NCBI GenBank assembly: GCA_900660155.1
Contig: CABFPE010000044.1
Span: 254,101-297,438 of the forward strand
Origin: Hofstenia miamia
Lineage: Eukaryota > Xenacoelomorpha > Acoela > Hofsteniidae
Direction of reading: 5' to 3'
DNA length: 43,338 bases
This document shows positions 20,743 to 30,846 of the stretch, one piece after another (the first letter of the stretch is position 1; the number at the start of each line of letters is the position of its first letter). Below the pieces are notes generated by a model. It saw only the letters and a program-made list of their open reading frames with translations. It ran no database searches and was not told the origin of the DNA. The position numbers were made by a program, and so were the translations under genes.

Positions 20743-20788
20743 AAATTTGCGGCATCTATTTATGTAGACAATAAACTTCTGCATCGCA

Positions 20789-23700
20789 ATGGGAAAAGCT
20801 CCATCTCAAAAGAAACGTGTTACCTTCAAGGTAAAGAATCATTTATTCTCTCTATTTATCTTGCTTTTTAGACGGAAGACGAAGTTTTTCCTATTATCAG
20901 TCGTGTTGCCAACCCTGAGATCCCTAAGAAGTCAGTTAAAGCACGAATTCAAAAGAAAAAACTTCTGATAGAAAGTATGTGTTGTTTACTTTTTGAAATT
21001 AATGTGTATGGTTAAGAGCAATTAATAGTTTATCTTAATGTATTTTGAAATATTGCAATCTGTATTAATAGCGTGTGTGTTATTTTGAGTGTTACACTTA
21101 CAAGCGCTTACATCTCCCTACCTATCTGGCTGTAAGGCTAACTCAAAAGAAAGCCAATGCAGCCGAGAACTGTAATATATTGGCCGAGTGTATTACTTAA
21201 CTTTGCATGATTAACATTTAAGCATTGTTTAATTTATAACATAACTAACGTTTATATTTCTCTATTGCACGAGTTTTCCTCAACACAAAAATGTCATTAA
21301 CATTTTTACAAAAATTTTGCATGAAAATATTTGACAAAATCCCAAAAACAGATGTATCATCAAGATCACTAAATGCAATTTTAAAGGCTGCTTTTAGAAG
21401 TCCACCTCAAAATTTAGCAGTTTCACCAAATGCCACAAATATTCTGTAGCAAAGAAACGTGGTGTTTATTAATGTGTCACATGGGTATGTCAATCCTCCA
21501 CGATTCAGTTCTTCAATAAGATCACAGCTAGTAGGTTTTTAATCAGATTTAAACTTTGGATTGCGCTTGGCAACATAACCTGCAATATAAACTAAAATCA
21601 TTCTAATATCAGCATCAATCAATGCAAAATCTGTTAAAACGTCATCTATTTTTTCTAGATGGTCCTTAGTTAGGTTGCATAAGTGGCAGGAATGATAAGA
21701 ACTTGAAGGTAGTTCTGCATTATCCAAAAATACATACAATTTTGTCATATGAATGCTATTTATAATAATATCATTCACAAATTTTCTTTCTATAGGGTCG
21801 GATTGAAACCGTCCCAGTTTTACATATCTATGTTTGCATTCTTTGGAATTAAAAAGAAATGCTACCAGCAATGATAAGCCACTACATGTCCTCTCTATTG
21901 CTTTTGCAGTATCAACACTTAAAGTTCTTTTTCCTTTGTTTGTTTGAAATGTGCAAGTTTAGAAAATTCTTGAAGAAATGACAACTGGGTGCAACAACAA
22001 TTTTAATAAATGTCGATGTCTCTTTAATTGTATTAGAACTAAAGTTGGCATGATGTTCAAGCGCATTAGCAGTTTCTAAAGAAAACACTTTTAAGAGCAA
22101 ATCAATATTTTGCCTTTCAAAAACCGTAGGAAATACTGAGCCATGCGTTATTTTTCAAAACTTTAGATTCGGTGTTTCCACTAAGATGTAGTAAATTCAA
22201 TGTTCCTTTTAAGCATGTCGTTTGAAAATCGCTTCTCAATCTATAAACTGGAATAAGTGAAGCTATTACTTTTATTTTTGTGAATAGGAATTTGACTATG
22301 ATACACTAAACTGTGTTAGATAATTCACTAGGTTCGTCATGAGCTTTTCCATAAAGTTGTTCACCACAATAGAGTAAAGAAGGTTTTACGTGGATTTCAT
22401 GAAATATGACAACACAGTAACGACATCGCTCCTGCAAATGAGAAACAATACTTTTGAAATAAGTTCTAGAGTCAAGGTTTCCCCCTTTTGACATGAACTC
22501 GTATAAACAAGTAAGCAGAACGAGATTTAGCAATTAGCTTTAGAGCCCAAACGATATCATTTACTGGATAAACTTTACCCTTGCGAGGAGAATTTTACAA
22601 ATCGATTTAGGGGCAAAAAAAATTAAATTGTACTTTTGACAAAATGTATTCTTCATCCGCAAATTTAGTATATCGTATAGCTCTGACCATTCCCTAATAT
22701 GAGTTTGAGCAACCGATGGGCAAAATAGACGTTTGAATTGATAAAAAATCTTAAAATATAAATGCAATTCTAGTTTGATCGTTACAGACCACTTGAATAC
22801 TGAACCAACATGTTCCTCGCTATAAATGTCTAAGATATTGGTCTTTATTGAATAATTCACATCCACATCTGAATATTTTAATTGAAAATCTTGAGAAAAA
22901 ATGTACTTGATTGAATTTTATCAGTTTCATCTATGGGTGGATTCCTATTACACAGCAAAGATTTTTCACTTCGTACAACGTTTTTTACACCAGATGAACA
23001 TGAAGGGGGACAGTCGTCAAAAACATACGAGGGATTGTGAGAATCATAGATCCTCCTAACTTTTTTGAAAATTAAACAAAGCAAATATTAGATAAATATA
23101 TACGTGTATTGCCATTCATTTAACACTATTGAGAATTCAATTGAAGCATAAACATAAATCAAAGTGTGTATGCCACCACAAAAAAATTGCTTCGCAACAG
23201 TTTTCATTTCTAATAGAATCAAACACAATTACATAATTTGTGAAAAGTACATTTTTCGTAATCACACAACACATTTAAATATGGATTTTCAAATGACATT
23301 TACTAAGAGCATTTAACTAAGAAAAATGTATATTTGAAATATAAAAACTTCGAATTTTCTTTTTACTGGTGTCAGAAGACCAGTGCTGACCTCATACAGC
23401 CATATTATTATTTTCGTCCATTTTTATAACGTTTGGTAATGCTTTTACCCAATTCTTTAAATCTTCGTTGTTTTTCGGAAAACGATATAACGAATTGCCT
23501 CTGTTCAATTTAGTTATCGCGTTTTTTATCTTCATTTGATAACCTGTATCCTGTGCGACATCTGTATGCTAGACAACATCGACCCATGAATTACTAATAC
23601 GTACTTATAATTACACGCTTCTAATATGCATAAACGAGAAATGTGAAATAAAAAATAAATTGCTCTAAGTAGAAAAACGCACATTGCGTCACCTAGAGGA

Positions 23701-26700
23701 AACTATTTAACCCTTTCTTGCATTCCGGTTACATATGTTGCCAGTGTTTAGGTCTATGAATCCCCCAAACACTTTCATCTGTCTCGATTATATTCTGGAC
23801 ACAAACGTTACCATTTCTAGTATATTGTATGGCCATTAGAGGGCACTGAGATAGTTTGTGTCTAGAAATCCTAAAATACATGTATATTTTCAATTTTATG
23901 GTACTGGCTTGAAATAAAAAGTTCTATGCAAGAAAGGATTAAATTTTTCCACTAATATATTCAAATTCTCAGCTACATTGCCTTTCTTTTGAGTTAGCCT
24001 TGCTAGCTGATTTCGATGAAATTTACACTATCTGATAGAACATTTCTTTAAGATTTGTTTAGCGGATTATTCATTGCGTTTAGTTTACCGAGTTGATGGG
24101 TAACAGTTGAAAAAAAGTTGGAGTTATTAAATGCACCAGTCTAAATTGTCATAGCGCTATTCAAACTTTTATATCTCCGAACTAGGAACAAGATATAATT
24201 TCGTGTATTTTTCACGGGTTCCGCTAGTCATAGTTATTGAGACATCAACTGTCTACTTACGCTGCTGCCATGTTTTAAATTTTAACAAAATTTTTCAATT
24301 GTATTAAGTGTATTCTAGCAGGGCCCTGATTCTCGGTGATCAATTTGGGAGTTTGCAAAAAAAAGATTGTACCGATCTAGAATGCTTGAAACGTTGGTAG
24401 TTAAAAATTTAGGTTAATGTTTTTTAGAAGTTAGCAAATTAGCAAAAGAGCGGAAAAAGATCCTTAACAAGAACAAGAAGCGCTCATCGATTGCAGATAT
24501 GACAAATATGAAGGATGCTCTGTTAGACATAGCTACCGTCAAAACTCCAAGTACAAAAAGCATGTATGTTATTAATAAGTTATTTCAACTGATTTTTGGC
24601 CTTCTGTTCACTTACACTTTTCACTTGTGTGCATCTACAAACCCATGATACTCCATTTACTTACACGTGACATGAGACATGCATGTATTGTGTTTTCAAT
24701 AAGCGAATGTCACGTCTAAACACCCAAAACACGCGACATTCAACCTCTCAAGTAGAGCACTTGGAAAACCTTCGAATATCAAAAGATTTTGATTTTCTCG
24801 AGTGTCTTATGTCTCGTGTCACCGTGTAAACACCAAAAACACAAGACATGCATGTTTTCAAATGAATTTAATTAACAATTGTACAGCGATTAATCACAAA
24901 TTAGAGTAATTTTGCTAATCAAAGTTAATAACTAAACGGATCATATTTTTTGTCGAAATTATTGTGATGCGGTTATAATAAAATTTTGTTTTTTTGCTCT
25001 TTGTTTATTACTAAATAATTGATAGAGGCAGTGATGCAATGACCTTTTTATGGGATGTCTCGAGTCCCGATTATAGGAACAGGGACCTGAAGAAAGCCTT
25101 TACAAAAATTGCAACAGATTTAGGAATTAAATGTGAGTGTTAATGTTATTTGTATACTATATTTTTTGTTAACAGTTAGAACCTGATTACTTTTTTACTA
25201 CATGGACACAGTTTGAGGTACTTTTACAACCCCACAGATATTGAATAGCGCAAACAAGTCATGGTTTGAATATGTATAGAAAGATGTGTGTTGCACAAAA
25301 GAGTTTCTTCACATGGCCATATGAAACATCATCGCGGATATTCCATTTTGCTAGTTCCTTTTGAAGGCGGACCATAACCATGCCCAGCTGTCTTCACTAT
25401 GATGATCGACTCAATTACCTTCCATGATGTTTAGAATAGCAATTGAAAAGATCTCTATCAATATACTTTCTATCCGACAGTGAGAACTTCCAATTTTGTT
25501 ACAATATTTGCGTAGCTCACGCTATTTTAATATACTAAGAGAGTAAAAATATTCACGCAGCGGATCTATTTCTAAAATGATAAACTTCATCATATGAGGA
25601 ATCCTCCATGGTGTATACATAATTCCAAGGGACATTTTTTAGGAGTGAGATGAATTCATTTGATTTAAATTTTTTAAAGCTTCATTATAAACCCTCTTTC
25701 TAGGATTTTGATGACTTTTTTTATCACTGTATAATAAACAAAGTGAAAGAAATCAAGATTTCATTAATCACATCACAACAATTTCGGCTAAAAATATGAT
25801 CAGTTTAGTTATTAACTTTGATTAGCAAAATTACTCTAATTTGTGATTAATCGTTGTACAATTGTTAATTAAATTCATTCGAAGACGTGCATGTGTCTTG
25901 TTTTGGGTGTTTACACGGTGCACAAGATATAAGACACTCGAGAAAATTAAAATCTTTTGATATTCGAATGTTTTTTTCAAGTGCTCTACTTGAGTGGTTA
26001 AATTTCGCGTGTTTTGGGTGTTTAGACGTGACATTCGCCCATTGAAAACACAAGACATGCATGTCTAATGTCACGTGTAAACGGGGTATAATTCATAAAT
26101 ATTACCATAATAAAAAAGTGTTAAATTATTACAGTTAAAGTAATAAAGCAGCAGCCCAGTCTTCTGCATTCAATAAAATGGATACAATTGTTCTGAAACT
26201 CTAGAAGTGCATCTTTGCGCCATTTTTCTATCAGTAACAGTATCGTGTATCAGCAGGTTTCTTTTCACCTCATCGTGAAGTGCAAACTTCTACTTCTTCA
26301 GTTTTTTTAACGATCTGTCCCTTAAGTCGGATGAAAAAAGTGATTGTTAAGTATGTAATTCGAGTAGCCATTTAGTGAGCTCGTTTGCATTCTAAGTAGT
26401 TGATATGATCTTGGACAAATGTATTGAAATAGCTTTTTAGCTTTCCTTTCAAATATGAGACTACATTTTTCCATCATTTGGCGCCAGGTTATGTATAACT
26501 CATGTAGCAATTCAACGAATTGTATGGTGAAGCATTCGAGGTAATTATAACCCCTTAGCATAACCTAAACAAGGTATTCATTCATAACTGTATGATCAGC
26601 TCATAATTCTAGTTTATGAACATTTCTACTTATCAACAAATTGATGAAGCTGACGCTGTAAAAATGATAAAATTAGTAATCTGCTAACGTGGATGAGGAG

Positions 26701-27172
26701 AGAAAAATAAGGGTAGTCCTAATGTGGAGAAGTTTGTTCTGCCTTGATATTTGTATAGATTTCTCAACGAAATCAAAGGCAATATTCATTTTATGTAGGT
26801 TCAATGATTGTATAACTGATTCATCAGCTTTGTTAACAAAATATTATTAAATTTTTAGTATTATTTATTTATTTGTTATGTACATTATATTTTTATCCAG
26901 TGGTTCAATTCTTTACAATATTTATATTAATGATTTGTCTTGTTAGTTTTGCTTATTTTTAGGTTTCCAATATGCTCAATAAAGCCATCATTGAAGTCAA
27001 AAGCATAGTAGGAAATTTTAGACTTTTTTTATATTTGTTTGTATTTAGTATGAGTGAGACCACACATTTTCAAAAAGTGCTGAATAGTTCTAAATTCACT
27101 TCTGATCCCTGGAATTGTGTTTTTCAACATCTGCTGAAGAACCATAAAGTTGAAGATTCTACTGCAAATTAA
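20789..27172 (+). CDS. SLX9-like ribosome biogenesis protein, five exons, 149 aa
   Basis: Coding exons: 20789-20830, 20872-20974, 24428-24563, 26963-27007 and 27049-27172 (with TAA). All introns are GT...AG and the phases agree, giving 149 residues. The start ATG has purine at -3 and G at +4. The protein begins MGKAPSQKKRV, has a Lys-rich middle (KKSVKARIQKKKLLIEKVSK, then KKRSSIADMTNMKDALLDI) and ends with ETTHFQKVLNSSKFTSDPW, then a HLLKN stretch. An MGK start, a basic helix leading to a D-x-L-x-ALP-like site, and a C-terminal E-x-x-x-FQ-x-VL-x-x-x-x-F-x-x-P-x-x-x-x-x-x-HL motif are what I know of SLX9/FAM207, a nuclear factor for 40S subunit maturation. Introns 1 and 4 are 41 nt. Introns 2 (3453 nt) and 3 (2399 nt) each hold a transposon. 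The family call rests on pattern recognition only. Confidence 0.6.
21539..23084 (-). pseudogene. P/THAP9-type transposase, degenerate
   Basis: Minus strand, N to C: 22878-23084 (Cys/Pro-rich linker), 22561-22866, then 22306-22533 with the RNase H-like core RCRYCVVIFHEIHVKPSLLY followed by KAHDEPSEL, and 21539-21871 with LGRFQSDPIERKF and IAGYVAKRNPK, the C-terminal signature of this family. In active relatives the core reads FDEI or FDEM; here the catalytic Asp is His (FHEI). A THAP zinc finger is not visible. Stops and frameshifts separate the pieces. Confidence 0.6.
23711..23938. mobile_element. piggyBac-type MITE with TTAA duplication
   Basis: The 228-bp element starts CCCTTTCTTGCAT and ends ATGCAAGAAAGGA, a terminal repeat matching at 12 of 13 positions. 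TTAA stands on both sides (23707-23710 and 23939-23942). TTAA targets and CCYTTT-type ends are known for piggyBac. It lies inside the right end of the P-like element and so arrived later. Confidence 0.85.
24651..26086. mobile_element. DNA transposon with 370-bp inverted arms, inside intron 3
   Basis: The left arm (24651 to about 25018) and right arm (about 25722-26086) are diverged reverse complements. The outer end is C(C/T)CC(A/G)TTTAC... ACGTGACA and the arm includes GACATGCATGT, a CTCGAG block and a long block with TTTGATTAGCAAAATTACTC. TA flanks both ends (24649-24650 and 26087-26088). The 700 bp between the arms holds a MADF-like coding piece (25018-25142). The superfamily is not certain: PIF/Harbinger elements carry Myb/MADF-like proteins, but the flanks do not show a clear 3-bp TWA duplication. 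Confidence 0.7.
25018..25142 (+). pseudogene. MADF-type DNA-binding domain fragment carried by the transposon
   Basis: The open stretch encodes AMTFLWDVSSPDYRNRDLKK followed by AFTKIATDLGIK. LWD-x(4)-PDYRNR...AF-x-I-A-x-x-LG is the core of the MADF (Myb/SANT-like) domain. It may be spliced at GTGAGT (25133) to an acceptor TTAACAG 43 nt on, where little coding sense follows. Used as an exon of the host gene it would break the frame (it enters at phase 2 and leaves at phase 1), so I assign it to the transposon. Confidence 0.6.
26094..26962. other. rest of intron 3, nothing recognised
   Basis: AT-rich. An open minus-strand stretch of 79 codons at 26322-26561 has no family-like content. Confidence 0.5.
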
Positions 27173-27500
27173 AGTCTTCCTGCGTTTTGGTTATTCATTT
27201 TATTTGTTAAATTTTTGATAACAATTCTTATTGCCTCCTTGGTTTTGAGATGCTTCTCATTTTTTAAACTCACTTCAGTTGGACATTTAATAATTACATA
27301 TACTTATTATATAAATGTACATACATTTAGCACAATTAACATCAATGACAAATAAATTGAAGATCATTAAGAAACTTAAAAAGTTTTTATAATAGTAATG
27401 AGAGTTGATTGAACATTTTAGGTCTATTAAGTATAAACTTGCAGGGACCTTGCTTTAAATTTTAAAATCCATGTTCCATGAATAAAATTTTTATTCACTG
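27173..27500 (+). other. probable 3' UTR and terminator region of the SLX9-like gene
   Basis: AT-rich sequence after the TAA at 27172. AATAAA-type signals at 27349 (AATAAATTG) and 27480 (AATAAAATT) are candidates for polyadenylation. No other content. Confidence 0.4.
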
Positions 27501-27910
27501 TTAGTGCCAATCATTTTGTGCAACATAAAAATCATACAAGTTATTAATAAATAAAAACAATACAATTGGACAACATACTGTTTGTTTTATTGCCTCAGTT
27601 AGCAGATGAGGAACCCATGTAGTGACCATCCAAGTTTTCTCTAAATCTTCCTTAAGAATTTGATGTATCGTGCTTTCAGACAAATCAAACATTTCAACTA
27701 ACTCACGTAAAGAAAGGTTGTTGTCATTTTCAATTACCTCTTCAACCCGTCGTATACTCTTTCTCCTTAATTCTCTAGTCGGTCTACCATGTTCACTTGC
27801 TCGCGAATAGGTAGCCTTAGCAATCGGAAGAATGCGGCGAACAGGACAATCGTTTGGCCACGCAGTTGATAAAATTTGATGAATTCCGTAAATTTCGTGT
27901 TACACCTTCT
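27501..27910 (-). mobile_element. mariner transposase N-terminal fragment
   Basis: Minus strand from about 27905: CPVRRILPIAKATYSRASEH, then GRPTRELRRKSIRRVEEVIE, then LSLRELVEMFDLSESTIHQI and WVPHLLTEAIKQ. These are the two helix-turn-helix regions, the GRP linker and the WVPHxL motif of a mariner-type transposase. The catalytic domain is missing. It differs from the mariner at 11079. Confidence 0.65.
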
Positions 27911-28629
27911 GTATGTTTCAATTAAAAATACATGCCTTCAACAGTGAAATCCATAATTGTATGACCATTACAATGTAGCAAACTGCAAGCACTGATTACA
28001 GAAGATTTTTATAAAAATTGATTTTATTCATTGATTTTTTCATAAACTATAAATTGCCTTACTCTCCGGACTGTAATTTATGTGATGGGTTCATTATCTG
28101 ATAGTCTGATTTCATGGTGTTAATGTGATTTTGATACAATAATGAAACGACCTATATTTCTTAAATTATAAGACCAATTGTTTTAAAATTAAATTCAAAC
28201 GAAATTTATGTTTACTAACTTGTTTTTAAAAAACCTATGAACTTGTTCATAATTCTCTACAAAAATGGCGGTCTTGAAGATTTTTTTTGAATAATAGAAA
28301 TTGAATTCTTCAATATTTCCAATAAGAAAATAGATTTTATTCTATGTGATTGATCATATTCTCAGATTTTCTATTATTTTGAATATTCTTATTAAGTAGT
28401 TTCTCTGAATTTCTGTCTTGAATTTTTTATTGCTTAAATTGCTAGTTTTCATTGCTATATTTAGTGTTATGATCTATGAACTGCAATGGCTTTTATTCAA
28501 TGAATAAAAATTCCTTAATAATAATAATAATTTATTTTAAACCTTTGTACATTACAAAAAAGTATAAAAATACGTATTAAAGTTTAATGTTAATTGTTTT
28601 TCTATAATACCACTTAATTGAAATCTCTA
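27911..28629. other. no gene seen; short (ATA)n run at 28516
   Basis: AT-rich; a run of ATA units at 28516-28531 is the only repeat noted. Confidence 0.5.
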
Positions 28630-29270
28630 ATACACTAATAATAAAGGAATACCTCAAGGCTCTGTTTTAGGGCCATTAATATTCATTCTTTATGTTAGAC
28701 ATCAATTTTAATGAAAACATAAAATGTGTCCAATATGCCGATGACCCCTGCTGTGTTCAACTAACCATTGTACTTTATTAAATGCACTACAAACTGCAAT
28801 ACTATACTTTGACAAAAATAAAATGAAATTAAATGTTGACAAGATTAAATTTATGGTGTTAAATAATTCTAACAAGACTGAAAAATTCATATTAAAATTA
28901 AACAATAATATTATACAAGATACAAAAATTAAATACTTAGAAATAATCTTTAAGAATAAGTCAATAAAATAATGCAGAATGCGATACAAGGAATCAAGAC
29001 ACAATCTAAAATTCAAAGATTCATACCTATTAATTGGACAGTTACTCTAATAAAATCATATATATTGCCTAATTATTTATATTCAGCCTGTTTATTAACA
29101 ACTCTTAATAAAAGAATGAAGATCAACTTAAAAGAATTTTTTTGGACTATCAATGTCATCTGTGAAAGAAAAAAGCAAACTACAATTAAAGAAAATATCT
29201 CTTTATTTTCATTAGAATATTTACAAAAACTAAGATATTTTATTTTTAAAATCCTCTGTATATAAAATCA
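28630..29270 (+). mobile_element. LINE reverse transcriptase fragment
   Basis: Plus strand: GIPQGSVLGPLIFILYV (near 28650), a damaged YADD region (CRxP for the ADD block near 28735), MKLNVDKIKFMVLNNSNKT (near 28822), a KYLEIIFKNK stretch (LGI replaced) and IKSYILPNYLYSACLL. This is the palm and thumb of a LINE RT, with stops and frameshifts. Confidence 0.65.
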
Positions 29271-29279
29271 CTATACAAT

Positions 29280-29520
29280 GATTAAGCTTGGTTGTTGGAA
29301 TTGATTGAATTCTTTGGTAATTTAAATAGTTGATTTTTCTTGGTTTCAAATACATTTCTTTTAAAGGATTTAATTAATTTTTCTTCTTTAAACTGAGGTT
29401 ATAATTCATTCCATAACTCAATACAAAAATTATTAAATGAGTTCTTCATCGCATTTTTCTTATATTTAAGCTTTTTATAAGAATTTCTTTTATAATAAAG
29501 TACACAAGCATTGTAAATCT
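29280..29520 (-). mobile_element. LINE C-terminal fragment, minus strand
   Basis: Minus strand: NSFNNFCIELWNEL, then KLIKSFKRNVFETKK. The LWN...L...FK pattern is the usual end of a LINE ORF2 protein. It lies between two plus-strand LINE pieces. Confidence 0.5.
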
Positions 29521-29524
29521 ATTT

Positions 29525-30015
29525 AAAAGCATAAATATATCAACAAAAGGCAATCGCTTCCTTTCACAATACTTTACACATATAAGCCGATCAAAAAAAT
29601 GCATAAATCTATTTCAAATAATGAATAAATTTTGGAGCACAGGATACGTCACAAAAGCATGTAAATTGTGGAATGATCTAAGTCTCAACATACGGAATGC
29701 CCCAAACTTACCATTTTTTAAAAAATTCTTAAAACAAAACCTACTTGAACACCAACATGACCTAGGTTACTCAAAAACAATGAATGCATGGAGAAAACTT
29801 AATGTACATTAGTATTTTTAACTTGTTATATGTGTGTGATTTTTAAAATTCTTTTATATGTGTTGTAGCTTAGTTTATTTGAATTTGTACTTGTCTATCT
29901 GTAAATATTAACTTTGTAAATGTATATATGTATATATCTATATGGCACTATATACAATTTCTTTAAATATGAACAGATGTCGTGCAAAAAATGTACAATA
30001 AAGCTATTTAAGAGT
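29525..30015 (+). mobile_element. LINE C-terminal end and 3' UTR
   Basis: Frame 29621-29812: GYVTKACKLWNDLSLNIRNA, then FFKKFLKQNLLE, the C-terminal LWN signature. A 3' UTR with TATATG repeats and AATAAAG (29998) follows. It may be the continuation of the 28630 RT fragment, interrupted by the minus-strand piece. Confidence 0.55.
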
Positions 30016-30122
30016 TATTGATATTAGACTATTCTTTGAATATCTAAATAGGTATTTTAAATTTTTTATTTATTTAAAATTAGATTCATTTTGTAAATGA
30101 AAAATTTTTATAGCACTTGATT

Positions 30123-30830
30123 CTAATATGTAGTTGGATGAAAGTTCTTCTTTTGATCAAATTGTTCCTTGTATAGAGGACATTCTTTGTTAAATGTATT
30201 ATGATTTGTTGTGTTGAGATTGTACTTATTTGTATTGGAATTAAAACAGTTTATACAACAATGCTGATCTTTATTTTTATTTAAACATTCTATGTAATTA
30301 TGATTTTTCATGCAACACATACAGTTATCATTATCATTTAACATGAATTTTTTTGTGACCAAATTCATAACATTTCGACGGATAGATGATCACTGATATA
30401 CAACCTTCTAAAACCAAACCATATTTCATTATTTAGAAGTATTGATATCAGCTTTGGAGAAAACTTGAAAATCGCTTCCTTTCAATTGTAAAATTTGTTG
30501 GTATTTGAAAATATTGAAGAAAATTCTGTTTCTATAATTTCATTGAATAATTTATCATTTTCTGCAAATAATTTGTTTTAAAATAATCAAAATCCTCTAC
30601 ATCTTCATACAATGGACTACTTGAGTTTTATTTCAGGCATGAATTTAGTTGAGGATTCTAATGTAACATTTTTTGGGTTCGATAGTTTTTTTTCTCAATC
30701 TTGGTCTTGTAATCATTAGGACATTGTAGTGATCAATCATTGCATTACTACCAGAAATAGCTTTGATAATTTTTCGACATTGTCTACTAATTTTTTTGCA
30801 TTCTTTGACAGAACAATTTTCTTAACAGAA
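30123..30830 (-). pseudogene. LINE ORF1-type zinc-knuckle protein fragment
   Basis: Minus strand 30123-30368 encodes CMCCMKNHNYIEC and HCCINCFNSN followed by H-x(4)-KECPLY. Paired CxxCxxxHxxxxC-like knuckles ending in a CPxY motif are typical of ORF1 proteins of several LINE lineages, which bind element RNA. Upstream (to about 30830) the frame is broken but protein-like (GSDFQVFSKADI; SSIRRNVMNLVTKKF). The matching ORF2 is not obvious below it. Confidence 0.5.
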
Positions 30831-30846
30831 CAATTTTCCAAATCGT

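Larger units (their letters stand above)
21134..24001 (-). mobile_element. P-element-like transposon inside intron 2
   Basis: Inverted repeats of about 47 bp mark the ends: AAGGCTAACTCAAAAGAAAG at 21134 and its near-exact reverse complement ending at 24001. Between them, 2.87 kb carries a broken P/THAP9-type transposase on the minus strand. The size is close to that of a Drosophila P element. No 8-bp target duplication is obvious at these borders, so the true tips may lie a few bases outside. The element lies antisense to the host gene. Confidence 0.65.

Noticed and set aside
25026..25132. MADF-like piece as an additional exon of the SLX9-like gene
   Set aside because: It has good splice sites, but it would leave phase 1 where exon 26963 needs phase 2, giving a stop after a few codons. 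Exons 24428-24563 and 26963-27007 join in phase without it, and it lies between transposon arms.
26949..26962. Earlier acceptor (TTGTTAG near 26946) that would keep the MADF piece in frame
   Set aside because: It would force translation of the polypyrimidine tract of a better acceptor (TTATTTTTAG) and is not needed when the MADF piece is skipped.
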